Positions 1-8,460 of a DNA stretch of 23,239 nt are shown in pieces (position 1 is the stretch's first letter; each line of letters begins with the position of its first letter). The translations under genes were made by a program, and so were the position numbers. Source of the DNA: JAUWQU01 sp964605095 (GTDB lineage Bacteria > Planctomycetota > Phycisphaerae > SM23-33); contig CAZSBS010000047.1 of the NCBI GenBank assembly GCA_964605095.1, positions 1 through 23,239 of the forward strand, given 5' to 3'. The notes below the pieces were generated by a model. The model did no database searches. It saw nothing but the letters and a program-made list of their open reading frames with translations, and was not told the DNA's origin.

Positions 1-38
1 CGTACGCGGGTAAGAGATGTTTCTTGCGAGGACGAGTC

Positions 39-2342
39 ATGCACAAGGCCGGAACGAATCGACGGGACTTTCTGAAGGTGACGGGAATGGGTTTGGCGGC
101 GCTGGCGATGCCGACATGGCTCAGCCATGCCCAGGCGGACAGAACGGAGCCCTGGCCGCCGGACGTGGCCGACGACTCGCCGATGCCCAACGTCCTCTGG
201 ATCAGCACGGAGGACATCAGCCCAACCCTCGGCTGCTACGGCGACGCGTACGCCACGACGCCCAACCTCGACAAGTTCGCCGCCCAGGGCGTGCGGTACA
301 ACCTGGCCTTCGCCCACGCGCCGGTCTGCGCCCCGGCCCGCAGCGGGATCATCACCGGCATGTACCCAACGAGCATCGGCACCACCTGGATGCGATGCGC
401 GGGCGTCCCGCCGGTTGAGGCACGCTGTTTCACGGAGTATCTCCGTGCGGCCGGGTATTACTGCACCAACAACTCCAAGACCGACTACCAGTTCAGCCCG
501 CCCGGCTCGGCCTGGGATGACTGCTCGGGCAAGGCCCACTGGCGAAACCGCCCGGATAAGCGCCAGCCCTTCTTCGCGGTGTTCAACATCACCGTCACGC
601 ACGAGTCGCAGACGCGGAACTTCAAGCCCGGACAGAGTTTCGAGCACGACCCCGCCAAGGCCCCCCTGCCGCCGTACTACCCGGACACGCAACTCGTCCG
701 CGAGAACATCGCCTGCTACTACGACCGCATGAGCCAGCTCGACAAGCTGGCCCAGAAGATCCTCGACGACCTCGAGGCCGACGGCCTGGCTGAGAACACC
801 ATCGTCTGGTTCTGGGGCGATCACGGCTGGGGGCTTACTCGCGGCAAGCGGTTCCTCTACGAGTCCGGCCTGCGGGTGCCGCTGATGGTCCGCGTGCCGC
901 AATCGTTACGCAAGTGGGCCGGCGCGGGCAACGCCGCCACCGTCGCGCCGGGGCGCGTCGAGGGCGATATGGTGTCGTTCATCGACTTCGCGCCGACCAT
1001 GCTGAGCCTGGCCGGGGCGAAGGTTCCCGGCCACATGCATGGCAGAGCGTTCCTGGGCCCGCAGAAGCCGTCCCGCCCGCGCGAGTACGTCTTCGGGGGG
1101 CGCGACCGGATGGATGAGACTTACGACTTCAGCAGGACCGTCCGCGACAAGAAGTTCCGCTACATCCGCAACTACACGCCCTACCTGCCGCTGTCCCAGC
1201 CGATCAACTACATGGACCAGACGCCGATCCTCAAGGAGATGCGCCGCCTCCACGCCGCCGGCAAGCTGCCGGACGGGCCGCAGATGCAGTTCTTCCGACC
1301 GAACAAGCCCGTGCGCGAACTCTACGACGTCCTGGCCGACCCGCACAACGTCAACAACATCGCCGACGACCCGAAATACGCCGAGGTCATCAAACGCATG
1401 CAGCAGGCGCTGGATGATTGGCTGAAGCTCATCGGCGACATCGGCTTTGTGCCCGAGAGCGACTTCGACGCGATCAAGGGCTCCGGCAAGGCGGCCACGC
1501 CTGGCCTCGTGCCGACGGAAATCGTCGCCGGCAAGATCATGCATGTAACCATAACCTGCCCGACGCTGGGCTCGTCGATAACCTATCGCGTCGAGCCGGT
1601 AGGGGCGGCGGAGACGACCGAGGCGGTTGAAAAAAAGCCCGCAAAGGCTGCCAAGGCGGGCAAGGGCGCAAAGGCCCGCAAAGGCGCCAAGGCCGGCACG
1701 GGTGACGGCGAAGGCTGGCTGCTCTACTGCCGGCCTGTCGAGCTAAAGCCCGGCCAGGCCATCGCCGCACGCGCCTGGCGGCTGGGCTACGCGCCCAGCG
1801 AGGCGGCAACCTACACGTTCGGCGCAAAGGCAGTCGCGCCGGGCAACGCCGGCGACCCCAAGACATTCTGGCGAGAGCGGATCGACGCATCCGGCATGCT
1901 CGACCGCTGCCGCGACCTCAAGGCCTACGATGGCCGATGGGCTGACGGAGTCGAGGCCTTCACGAAGGCCCTGGCCGACAAGGACGCGCCCGTGCGCTAC
2001 TGGGCGGTCATGGGGCTCGACCAGGCCGGCAAGGCCGACCCCGCCATCGCCACACGCGCAATCCCCGCCGTGACGGCCCTGAAGAACGACCCTGCCGCAT
2101 CTGTCCGAGCCGCCGTGGGCGAGGCACTGTGCGACTTCGGCAAGTGCGATGACGGCCTGGCTGTCCTGCTCGAAGTCGCCACCGGCAAGACAGGCATGGG
2201 CGCATGCTACGCCGGCTGGGCGATCTGGCGGCTGGGCGACAAGGCCAAGCCCATCCTGCCCGCCCTGGAAAAATCCAACGGCGCCGACGGCCGCTACCCC
2301 AAAGACGTCATCAACCACGCGATTAAGCGGCTCAAGAAGTGA
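39..2342 (+). CDS. Tat-exported sulfatase with Chb/Hex-C-like and HEAT-repeat C-terminus
   Basis: A 767-aa family S1 (formylglycine-dependent) sulfatase, expected to hydrolyse sulfate esters outside the cytoplasm, probably on a sulfated polysaccharide; the substrate cannot be told. ATG at 39 is chosen because the protein then opens with a twin-arginine signal (NRRDFLK at 7-13, hydrophobic stretch to about 30). The sulfatase core starts at NVLWISTEDISP (51-62), where Glu/Asp stand in the metal-site region. CAPAR at 97-101 is the CxPxR site for Cys-to-formylglycine conversion. GDHGWG (260-265) is the second metal/active-site loop. After about residue 500 comes a segment resembling the chitobiase/hexosaminidase C-terminal domain, interrupted by a Lys/Ala/Gly-rich stretch (about 530-555). 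Residues from about 630 look like HEAT repeats. No sulfatase-maturing enzyme is nearby. No promoter lies within the window. Confidence 0.93.
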   Translation: MHKAGTNRRDFLKVTGMGLAALAMPTWLSHAQADRTEPWPPDVADDSPMPNVLWISTEDISPTLGCYGDAYATTPNLDKFAAQGVRYNLAFAHAPVCAPARSGIITGMYPTSIGTTWMRCAGVPPVEARCFTEYLRAAGYYCTNNSKTDYQFSPPGSAWDDCSGKAHWRNRPDKRQPFFAVFNITVTHESQTRNFKPGQSFEHDPAKAPLPPYYPDTQLVRENIACYYDRMSQLDKLAQKILDDLEADGLAENTIVWFWGDHGWGLTRGKRFLYESGLRVPLMVRVPQSLRKWAGAGNAATVAPGRVEGDMVSFIDFAPTMLSLAGAKVPGHMHGRAFLGPQKPSRPREYVFGGRDRMDETYDFSRTVRDKKFRYIRNYTPYLPLSQPINYMDQTPILKEMRRLHAAGKLPDGPQMQFFRPNKPVRELYDVLADPHNVNNIADDPKYAEVIKRMQQALDDWLKLIGDIGFVPESDFDAIKGSGKAATPGLVPTEIVAGKIMHVTITCPTLGSSITYRVEPVGAAETTEAVEKKPAKAAKAGKGAKARKGAKAGTGDGEGWLLYCRPVELKPGQAIAARAWRLGYAPSEAATYTFGAKAVAPGNAGDPKTFWRERIDASGMLDRCRDLKAYDGRWADGVEAFTKALADKDAPVRYWAVMGLDQAGKADPAIATRAIPAVTALKNDPAASVRAAVGEALCDFGKCDDGLAVLLEVATGKTGMGACYAGWAIWRLGDKAKPILPALEKSNGADGRYPKDVINHAIKRLKK

Positions 2343-2376
2343 CGACAAGAAACAAAGAAGAATATGCTCTGGTGCC

Positions 2377-2397
2377 GTTTCCCTGCCATCGGGAAAC
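2377..2397. other. Perfect 7-bp stem-loop between sulfatase and RM gene
   Basis: GTTTCCC and GGGAAAC pair perfectly around a 7-nt loop, 34 nt after the sulfatase stop and 46 nt before the RM start. There is no T tract on either side, so it is not a convincing intrinsic terminator. It could be a weak processing site or an operator for the RM gene. Low confidence in any function. Confidence 0.3.
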
Positions 2398-2443
2398 ACG
2401 CCGCAAAGTTGACGGCCGCTCTGAAACGGAGTAATCTCTTGCC

Positions 2444-5400
2444 ATGCCCATCAGCCCCATACAGCAGTATTTGCGGGAAATCGAAAGCGATTACGCCGGC
2501 GGAAAGGCGACGGAGCATACTTATCGCCCGGCATTCAAGGCACTTGTCGAGTCCTTCGGGAAGAATACCCGCGCCACAAACGAGCCCAAGCGCGTGGCCT
2601 GCGGCGCGCCCGACTTCATCGTGGAACGATCTGGAACCCAGATCGGCTTTATCGAGTGCAAAGACATCGGTGTCCGGCTTGATGAGATAGAGAAGACCGA
2701 CCAGCTAAAGAGGTATTTCGCGGGCCTGGAAAACCTCATCCTTACGGACTATCTGGAGTTTCGCTACTACATCCGCGGCGAACAGAAGATGCACGTCCAG
2801 CTTGCATGCATCGACGCCAAGGGCAAATTCAGGATGATGCAGGGGACCGACGAGCAGCTTGTCACGCTGTTCGACTGCTTCGTTGTAGCCAAGCCCCCGA
2901 CGATCAGCACGCCAAAGGAACTGGCCGCGCGAATGGCCAAGGTCGCCGATATTATTCGTGACGCCATCGAGAAAGCATTTGCCCAGGAAGGCGAGACTGG
3001 CACACTTCACGGAGAATACGAATCCTTCCGCGCCACAATCCTGGGCGACATGACCCCTACCCAGTTTGCCGACATGTACGCTCAAACCGTCTGCTACGGA
3101 ATGTTTTCCGCCCGCGTGAACCTGCCCGACGACAAGGGAGACACATTCACCCGCGAGCACGCCGCCTACGATCTGCCCAAAACCAACCCCTTCCTGCGGG
3201 AAGTATTTGAATACATCGCGGGGACAAAACTGGACGCCAGCATCGTCTGGATCGTGGACAATCTGGCGGAGGTCCTTCGCCGCTGCGATATGCGGGCAAT
3301 CCTCAAAGACTTTGGCAGCGCGACACGACAGGAAGACCCTGTTGTTCACTTCTACGAAACCTTCTTGGCCGCCTACGACCCCACGTTGCGAGAGTCGCGC
3401 GGCGTTTACTACACGCCCGAGCCCGTCGTGAGCTTCATCGTCCGAAGCATTGACGCGATCCTGAAGCGCGATTTCGCCTGCCCTGCCGGCCTGGCTGACA
3501 ACAGCAAGGTAATGTGGGACTTTCCCGACCCCACCAAGAAGAGCGGAAAGACAAAGAAGGAAGTCCACCGCGTTCAAATCCTTGACCCAGCCACCGGCAC
3601 GGGGACTTTCCTTTACGAGACCATCCGGCATGTATGGGATTCCCTGTCCGCCAATCGGGGCGGCTGGGCGGGCGAGCAGGGCTACGTCGCCCAACACCTC
3701 TTGCCGCGGCTGCATGGCTTTGAGTTGATGATGGCCCCCTACGCCGTCGCCCACCTGAAACTTGGCTGGCTTCTAAAAGAGACCGGCTATGACTTTGCCG
3801 CCAGCGAGCGGCTGCGCGTCTATCTGACGAACACGCTGGAAGAAGCGGAGATCGTCGCCGGGCCGCTGCTGGCTCTGGCAAACCAGATCGCCCGCGAAGC
3901 CAACGCCGCCGGCAAGGTCAAGACGGAATGCCCGATCATGGTCGTCATGGGCAATCCGCCGTATTCCGGGCATTCCGCGAACAAGGGCAAGTGGATAGCT
4001 GACCTTCTCAGGAAGAAGCTGCCGCTGCCGGGCGGCGCGCCTGGTTATTTCGAATGCGACGGCAAGCCACTGGGAGAACGAAATCCGAAGTGGCTCAATG
4101 ACGATTACGTCAAGTTCATCCGCTTCGCCCAGTATCGAATCGAGTTGACCGGCCACGGTGTACTGGGCTTCATCACGAACCACGGCTACCTGGACAACCC
4201 TACCTTCCGGGGAATGCGCCAGAGCCTGATGCGGACCTTCAATGAAATCCGCATCCTGGACCTGCATGGAAACGCCAACAAGAAGGAAACTGCCCCCGAC
4301 GGCTCGAAAGACGAGAATGTTTTCGATATTCAGCAGGGCGTGGCAATAGTCCTGTTCATCCGCAAACCTGGCGGGAGGACAGGGCAGGCCCGCGTGTTTC
4401 ATGCGGACATGCACGGCTTGCGACAGGACAAGTACGACTGGCTCAATAAACATGACATCAAGTCGGTTCGTTGGGATAGACTCAAGCCTGTGACGCCGCT
4501 TCACCTGTTTGTTCCGTTTGCGGAAGCTCTTGCCAAAGAATACGAAAAGGCTTGGCGAATGCCCGACGCCATGCCGGTGAACTCCGTTGGTGTCGTGACG
4601 GGACAGGATGAAAGGGCGATAGGCCTCGAGAAAACAGACGCCGAAAACTTGGCTCGCGAAGCAGGGATTGGCAAGGATGCCCTTTGCCCGATCCTTTATC
4701 GACCGTTTGACTACCGTGTTATCGTATACGACTCTTCCCTTGTCACACGTACCCGCCCGGACGTCATGCGCCACATGCTGGCGGGCGAGAATCTCGGTAT
4801 CATCTGCACACGCCAGACTCGCGATAAGTGGGATGTCCATGTGACGCGGACAATCTGCGGGCACAAGACTTGTTCCGCGTACGATATCAACACTCTGTTC
4901 CCCTTGTACATCTATCCCAACGGGGAGTTGATCCACTTCTCCCCCTGGCCTGCCGGCAAGGATGGCCGCCGGCCGAATCTCGCGCCGGAGTTTGTGGAAG
5001 CGTTCGCCGCCAAACTGGGCTTGAAGTTTATCCCCGACGGGCAGGGGGACTTGAAGAAGACCTTCGGCCCGGAAGACGTGTTCCATTACGCCTACGCGGT
5101 CTTCCATTGCCCTGCCTATCGCAGCCGCTACGCTGGATTCCTGAAGATCGACTTCCCGCGCCTGCCGCTGACGGGCGACAAGGCGCTCTTTGCCCGGCTG
5201 GTGAAGCTTGGGCGGGAGCTTGTCGGCCTGCACCTGTTGGAGAACGTGCCAGCCCCGCAAGCGACCTACCCACAGGTCGGCGACAACCGCGTTGCGCGGA
5301 CGGGAAAGAGCGCGTACAAATCGCCGACTTCCGAGGCGCCCGGCCGCGTATTCATTAACGATTCACAGTATTTCGACAACGTGCCGCCGGAAGTCTGGGC

Positions 5401-5572
5401 CTTCCACGTCGGCGGATATCAAGTCTGCGAGAAGTGGCTGAAAGACCGCAAAGGCCGCGCCCTTAGCTATGACGACATCGAGCACTACCGGAATATGACC
5501 GAAGCCGTGCGGCAGACCTTGCCCCTGATGGAAGAAGTAGACCATGCGATACCCGCCTGGCCGCTGGTGTGA
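2444..5572 (+). CDS. Single-chain restriction-modification enzyme (type ISP/IIG-like, N6-adenine methylase)
   Basis: A 1042-aa enzyme carrying nuclease, methylase and DNA recognition in one chain. The N-terminus has a PD-(D/E)xK nuclease signature: PD at 56-57 and ECK at 71-73 (D57, E71, K73). The methylase has the AdoMet motif DPATGTG (381-387) and the catalytic NPPY (504-507), which indicates N6-adenine methylation. The last part, including the YAVFHCPAYRSRYAGFLKID block, matches the target-recognition region of type ISP enzymes such as LlaBIII. True type ISP enzymes are about 1600 aa with an SF2 helicase between nuclease and methylase; no Walker motifs are seen here, so it should cut like a type IIG/IIL enzyme. 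ATG at 2444 has GGAG at 2428-2431. No separate R, M or S gene adjoins it. The gene looks less GC-rich than its neighbours by eye, which fits horizontal acquisition. Confidence 0.9.
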   Translation: MPISPIQQYLREIESDYAGGKATEHTYRPAFKALVESFGKNTRATNEPKRVACGAPDFIVERSGTQIGFIECKDIGVRLDEIEKTDQLKRYFAGLENLILTDYLEFRYYIRGEQKMHVQLACIDAKGKFRMMQGTDEQLVTLFDCFVVAKPPTISTPKELAARMAKVADIIRDAIEKAFAQEGETGTLHGEYESFRATILGDMTPTQFADMYAQTVCYGMFSARVNLPDDKGDTFTREHAAYDLPKTNPFLREVFEYIAGTKLDASIVWIVDNLAEVLRRCDMRAILKDFGSATRQEDPVVHFYETFLAAYDPTLRESRGVYYTPEPVVSFIVRSIDAILKRDFACPAGLADNSKVMWDFPDPTKKSGKTKKEVHRVQILDPATGTGTFLYETIRHVWDSLSANRGGWAGEQGYVAQHLLPRLHGFELMMAPYAVAHLKLGWLLKETGYDFAASERLRVYLTNTLEEAEIVAGPLLALANQIAREANAAGKVKTECPIMVVMGNPPYSGHSANKGKWIADLLRKKLPLPGGAPGYFECDGKPLGERNPKWLNDDYVKFIRFAQYRIELTGHGVLGFITNHGYLDNPTFRGMRQSLMRTFNEIRILDLHGNANKKETAPDGSKDENVFDIQQGVAIVLFIRKPGGRTGQARVFHADMHGLRQDKYDWLNKHDIKSVRWDRLKPVTPLHLFVPFAEALAKEYEKAWRMPDAMPVNSVGVVTGQDERAIGLEKTDAENLAREAGIGKDALCPILYRPFDYRVIVYDSSLVTRTRPDVMRHMLAGENLGIICTRQTRDKWDVHVTRTICGHKTCSAYDINTLFPLYIYPNGELIHFSPWPAGKDGRRPNLAPEFVEAFAAKLGLKFIPDGQGDLKKTFGPEDVFHYAYAVFHCPAYRSRYAGFLKIDFPRLPLTGDKALFARLVKLGRELVGLHLLENVPAPQATYPQVGDNRVARTGKSAYKSPTSEAPGRVFINDSQYFDNVPPEVWAFHVGGYQVCEKWLKDRKGRALSYDDIEHYRNMTEAVRQTLPLMEEVDHAIPAWPLV

Positions 5573-5616
5573 GGGCGTAGGGGACGGGCATCTTACAAGC
5601 ACAGCCGGGCGGCTCG

Positions 5617-6288
5617 TCACGCCCGCCGAGTAAATATGACGAACCGCCTCTGCCCCGCCCCGCCGGGAAGGGCGATGGCGGGCGTCTCGGCCATGTCCAG
5701 GCCCAACTTGCCGGCCTCGCGGCGCGAGAGTTCTCGCTGGGCATCCGCGGCGGCGGGCGTGGTGTAGAAGATTATCTTTCCGCCGGGTCGCGGCAGGTTG
5801 CGGCACTCCCGCAGCAGCTTGCCCGGCGCGGCGACGGCGCGGAGCAGCACGGCGTCGTAGGACCCAGCGTGCTCGCCCAGCCGGGCCAACTCACGGGCGT
5901 TGCCGGCAATGGCACGGCACTGCGAGAGGCCCATTGACTCGATCTGGCGTTGGACGAACTCGATCTTCCGCCCGCGCCCGTCGATGCCCGTGACAGCCAG
6001 CAGGGGATTCGCCCACGCCAGCGGCAGCATGGGAAACCCCGCCCCGCAGCCGACGTCGGCCACCACCAGCGACTCGGTCATAAGCTCGGGCGCCGCCAGC
6101 CCCACAGCCAGGCTGTCGGCCAGGTGAAGCAGCCAGAAGTCATCGTCGCCTGTGATGCGGGTGAGGTTCGTCGAGTGGTTGGCCTCGACGAGGTCCGCGC
6201 GCAATCGCTCCATGGCTGAGAAGTCCGCCAGCCTGGCCTCCGCCACACCGCAGCGGCGAAGAAAACCGATCAGCTCGTCACGGTCCAA
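5617..6288 (-). CDS. rsmG: 16S rRNA (guanine-527-N7) methyltransferase RsmG
   Basis: A 223-aa AdoMet-dependent methyltransferase that modifies G527 of 16S rRNA; loss of this enzyme is known to give low-level streptomycin resistance in other bacteria. Family landmarks are NLTRIT (41-46), HLADSL (55-60) and the AdoMet loop VADVGCGAGFP (76-86). The usual LGSGAGFPG is here VGCGAGFPM. The start is a TTG (6286-6288), supported by a strong GGAGGA Shine-Dalgarno inside the end of the preceding DUF167 gene. The gap to that gene is 3 nt, so the two are probably translationally coupled. It is the last gene of a leuD-DUF167-rsmG unit. It faces the RM gene tail to tail with a 44-nt gap. Confidence 0.93.
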   Translation of the reverse strand: MDRDELIGFLRRCGVAEARLADFSAMERLRADLVEANHSTNLTRITGDDDFWLLHLADSLAVGLAAPELMTESLVVADVGCGAGFPMLPLAWANPLLAVTGIDGRGRKIEFVQRQIESMGLSQCRAIAGNARELARLGEHAGSYDAVLLRAVAAPGKLLRECRNLPRPGGKIIFYTTPAAADAQRELSRREAGKLGLDMAETPAIALPGGAGQRRFVIFTRRA

Positions 6289-6291
6289 GGC

Positions 6292-6597
6292 TTATTCCTC
6301 CACCAGACGCTGCCGCACGGCGTCGGGCGACAGGCCGGGGATGAGGAACTCCTTGTGCGGGCTTGTCGTGCCGGCGACCAGCGTTACCGACCGCGCGTCC
6401 AGGCCAAGGGCTTTGGCAATGATCCGCCCGACGGCGGCGTTGGCTTTGCCCTTTTCAGGAGCGGCGCTGGTGGCAACCTTAAGCGCATCGCCCAACACGC
6501 CGGCGACCTTGTCCCGGCTGGCGCCGGGGACCACCTTCACCGGCAGCACGCAGCCATCGGCGACGGCCCGCAAGCTGAGGTTCTCGACATCTTTCAT
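6292..6597 (-). CDS. DUF167/YggU family protein
   Basis: A 101-aa protein of the DUF167 (YggU) family, whose members are small soluble alpha/beta proteins of unknown biochemical role. The family core is clear: VKVVPGASRDKVAG near residues 20-33 and APEKGKANAAV in the middle. Length matches the usual 90-110 aa. Translation starts at ATG, 4 nt after the leuD stop, and its end holds the Shine-Dalgarno of rsmG. The tight packing implies co-expression with both neighbours, but nothing in the sequence points to a shared pathway. Confidence 0.9.
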   Translation of the reverse strand: MKDVENLSLRAVADGCVLPVKVVPGASRDKVAGVLGDALKVATSAAPEKGKANAAVGRIIAKALGLDARSVTLVAGTTSPHKEFLIPGLSPDAVRQRLVEE

Positions 6598-6601
6598 GGC
6601 G

Positions 6602-7162
6602 CTACTTCAACAGCCCGGCCTTCTTGGCGTATTCGAATATCCCCCCGGCCGCGACAATCTCGCCGGCGTCGCCCAGGCCGCTAAGCGTGTGTTTCTGGTT
6701 GTGGGTGAGGTTCGTCAGCACCAGCCGATTCATGTCCAGGCTGAACATGTCGCCCGTGACGAACGACTCGACCAGCCGCTTCGGCGTCTCCAGCGGAACC
6801 AGGTACGCGCCGTTGATGCTGTTGCGGTAAAAGATCCGCGCGTAGCTCTCCGCCACCACCACTCGCACGCCCGCCTCGGCAATCGCCAGCGGCGCATGCT
6901 CCCGGCTCGAGCCGCAGCCGAAGTTCCGCCCACCGACGATCAGGCCGAACTTGCTGGTGAACGCGCCGCTCTCGATGAACGGCACGTGCCCGCCCGGCAG
7001 CCCACTCTGGGCGATCGGCACGCCGCTCATGGCGTACTTGCCGAAATACTTCCGCTCCTCGGGCAACGAGGGGTTGTAGCTGAGATACTCAGCCGGGATT
7101 ATCTGGTCGGTGTCGATGTTGTCCCCAACGACGAACACCCTGCCGTGAATTACGTTTCCCAT
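6602..7162 (-). CDS. leuD: 3-isopropylmalate dehydratase small subunit
   Basis: A 186-aa small subunit of a heterodimeric aconitase-superfamily hydrolyase. In leucine synthesis LeuCD isomerises 2- to 3-isopropylmalate, with the Fe-S cluster in the large subunit. The swivel-domain signature NFGCGSSREHAP lies at 80-91, and DNIDTDQIIPA at 14-24 is typical of the short archaeal-type LeuD/HacB group. The ATG at 7162 is chosen because homology starts at MGNVIHGRVF and GAGG sits 9 nt upstream. A longer reading frame to 7270 adds 36 residues without family resemblance. No large subunit (leuC) is in the window. The short-type small subunit could also serve homoaconitase or dimethylmalate dehydratase, so substrate is a family-level guess. 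Confidence 0.85.
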   Translation of the reverse strand: MGNVIHGRVFVVGDNIDTDQIIPAEYLSYNPSLPEERKYFGKYAMSGVPIAQSGLPGGHVPFIESGAFTSKFGLIVGGRNFGCGSSREHAPLAIAEAGVRVVVAESYARIFYRNSINGAYLVPLETPKRLVESFVTGDMFSLDMNRLVLTNLTHNQKHTLSGLGDAGEIVAAGGIFEYAKKAGLLK

Positions 7163-7271
7163 CTGGTTGTGCCTCGTCCCGCGTCCTGTAAGAACCGCGA
7201 AGTAGTCCGGCCACTCAACGAACCGGACATTGTATCCACGCCGGCGCCGCGGGCCAAGCCCGTTCGCCAAG

Positions 7272-7505
7272 CTACAGAAGTTGCTGGAGTCCGAAGGCGA
7301 TGAGCATGGCCCCCGCCAGCAGGGGCGCCACGACAGTGGCGATGAAGTAGAGGTCCATGAGCTGGCGTTCGGTCTTCGAGCTGTCGGACAGGGCCGCGCC
7401 TGGCCGGCCCACGCGCTCGCCCCGCCCGTTGACCCAGCCTCCCAGGAAGATTAAGCCCACGGCCATGAGTGCCATGCCAACGATGAGAAGAACGGTGCCG
7501 AGCAT
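7272..7505 (-). CDS. Small two-helix membrane protein, unknown function
   Basis: A 77-aa protein with two predicted transmembrane segments (about 1-24 and 53-75) joined by a polar loop rich in Gly, Arg and Ser. I do not recognise a family. The topology (hydrophobic, short basic loop, hydrophobic) is that of a hairpin inner-membrane protein. It sits between the MBL-fold hydrolase (93 nt upstream) and leuD (109 nt downstream) on the same strand, and the gaps are larger than within the leuD cluster. The ATG is the only reasonable start. Coding status rests on the intact frame, the hydrophobic pattern and the lack of a better gene here. Confidence 0.6.
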   Translation of the reverse strand: MLGTVLLIVGMALMAVGLIFLGGWVNGRGERVGRPGAALSDSSKTERQLMDLYFIATVVAPLLAGAMLIAFGLQQLL

Positions 7506-7598
7506 CAGGCTTTCTCCAGCCGGGCGACAGCCGAGGGCGGCTGGGTCACGGCAACCAGCGGAGTTTACGTCCCATGGGGCTGGCAGGCAAGTCTGCGG

Positions 7599-8366
7599 CT
7601 ACACCTCAAGCACATCCCCCGCCCGATACCGGCTGGCGACTATTAGCGCCAGCGCCTCTCCGACTGCCCGACGGTAGGCCGTGAGGGCCAGGTCCGGGTC
7701 GTTGTTCTGCTCGGACAGGTGGGCCAGGCATGCCCACTGCAAACGCGGCGACGCCCAGGCCTTCACAAGCCCGGCCGACTCGTCGTTGGAAAGGTGCCCG
7801 CGGAGGCCGGAAATCCGCCGCTTCAGAAACTCCGGATACGGGCCGCATTCGAGCATGTCGGGGTCGTAGTTGCTCTCCAGAACCAGGGCGTCCAGCGTGG
7901 CGATTGTCTCGCCGAGGCCCGCGAACGGATGGCCGAGGTCCGTCATGATTCCCAGCCGCCGCCGGCCATCGTCCAACACAAATGCCGAGCCGTCGGCCCC
8001 GTCGTGCGGCGTGGGAATGGTCTGCACGCTCAGGCCGGGCAGCTTCAGCGTGTCGCCGGCCCTGAATGCCCGGACCTCGCCAAGCTGGCCCAAAGCCAGA
8101 CGCGACTGGGCCGCCCGCAGCGTCGCGGGCGTGGCGTATACACACAGGCCGAACTTCCGCTGAAACGCGCCTATGCCCCTGGCGTGGTCGGTGTGGTCGT
8201 GCGAGATCAGCACGGCGTCAACGTCGCGGATGCTCCGCCCGTGCTCAGCCAGGCGAAGCTCCGCCTGCTTGGCGCTTATGCCCGCGTCGATAAGCAGCCG
8301 GCACTGCCCGGCCTCAACGTAGATGCAGTTGCCGTTGCTGCCTGATTGGAGGCTGATGACCTTCAT
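7599..8366 (-). CDS. YycJ/WalJ-like MBL-fold metallohydrolase
   Basis: A 255-aa metallo-beta-lactamase-fold protein, predicted to be a cytoplasmic binuclear-metal phosphodiesterase or exonuclease. The metal motif HDHTDH is at 56-61. The N-terminal GSNGNCIYVE (9-18) and the later HLSNDESAGL and HLSEQNN segments are characteristic of the YycJ/WalJ group. Family members act on DNA in other bacteria, but there is no WalRK system here, so I give no gene symbol. The ATG has only a weak upstream GGGCAG. A TACAAT hexamer lies 10 nt before the start, so the message might be nearly leaderless. The gene follows pdxA by 116 nt, a gap filled by repeat sequence. Confidence 0.88.
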   Translation of the reverse strand: MKVISLQSGSNGNCIYVEAGQCRLLIDAGISAKQAELRLAEHGRSIRDVDAVLISHDHTDHARGIGAFQRKFGLCVYATPATLRAAQSRLALGQLGEVRAFRAGDTLKLPGLSVQTIPTPHDGADGSAFVLDDGRRRLGIMTDLGHPFAGLGETIATLDALVLESNYDPDMLECGPYPEFLKRRISGLRGHLSNDESAGLVKAWASPRLQWACLAHLSEQNNDPDLALTAYRRAVGEALALIVASRYRAGDVLEV

Positions 8367-8375
8367 CGGCTGCCC

Positions 8376-8404
8376 ATTGTACCGCCCGCGCGGCGGGAAC
8401 CAAA
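8376..8404 (-). promoter_or_regulatory. Possible promoter of the MBL-fold gene
   Basis: On the minus strand TACAAT (8376-8381) matches five of six positions of a sigma-70 -10 box. A weak TTTGGT lies 17 nt upstream (8399-8404). Transcription from it would begin only about 3 nt before the ATG, giving an almost leaderless mRNA. The -35 match is poor, so this is tentative. Confidence 0.3.
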
Positions 8405-8441
8405 GCCCTGCTCGCTGAAGCGAACCCGGCTTCGCCTTTGG
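8400..8441. repeat. Imperfect hairpin downstream of pdxA
   Basis: CCAAAG (8400-8405) pairs with CTTTGG (8436-8441) and encloses further GC-rich imperfect pairing around GAAGCG. It follows the TAG heptamer array at the end of pdxA. A similar order (heptamer array, then GC-rich hairpin) occurs after korB. It may work as a terminator-like or transcript-protecting structure, but no T tract is present. Confidence 0.45.
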
Positions 8442-8460
8442 CTACGCCGTGGCAATACCA

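Noticed and set aside
3773..5260. 495-aa minus-strand frame opposite the RM gene
   Set aside because: It is antisense to a gene with clear nuclease, methylase and recognition motifs and shows no family resemblance; long antisense frames are expected in GC-rich DNA.
7163..7270. 36-residue N-terminal extension of LeuD
   Set aside because: Family homology and the GAGG site both support the ATG at 7162.
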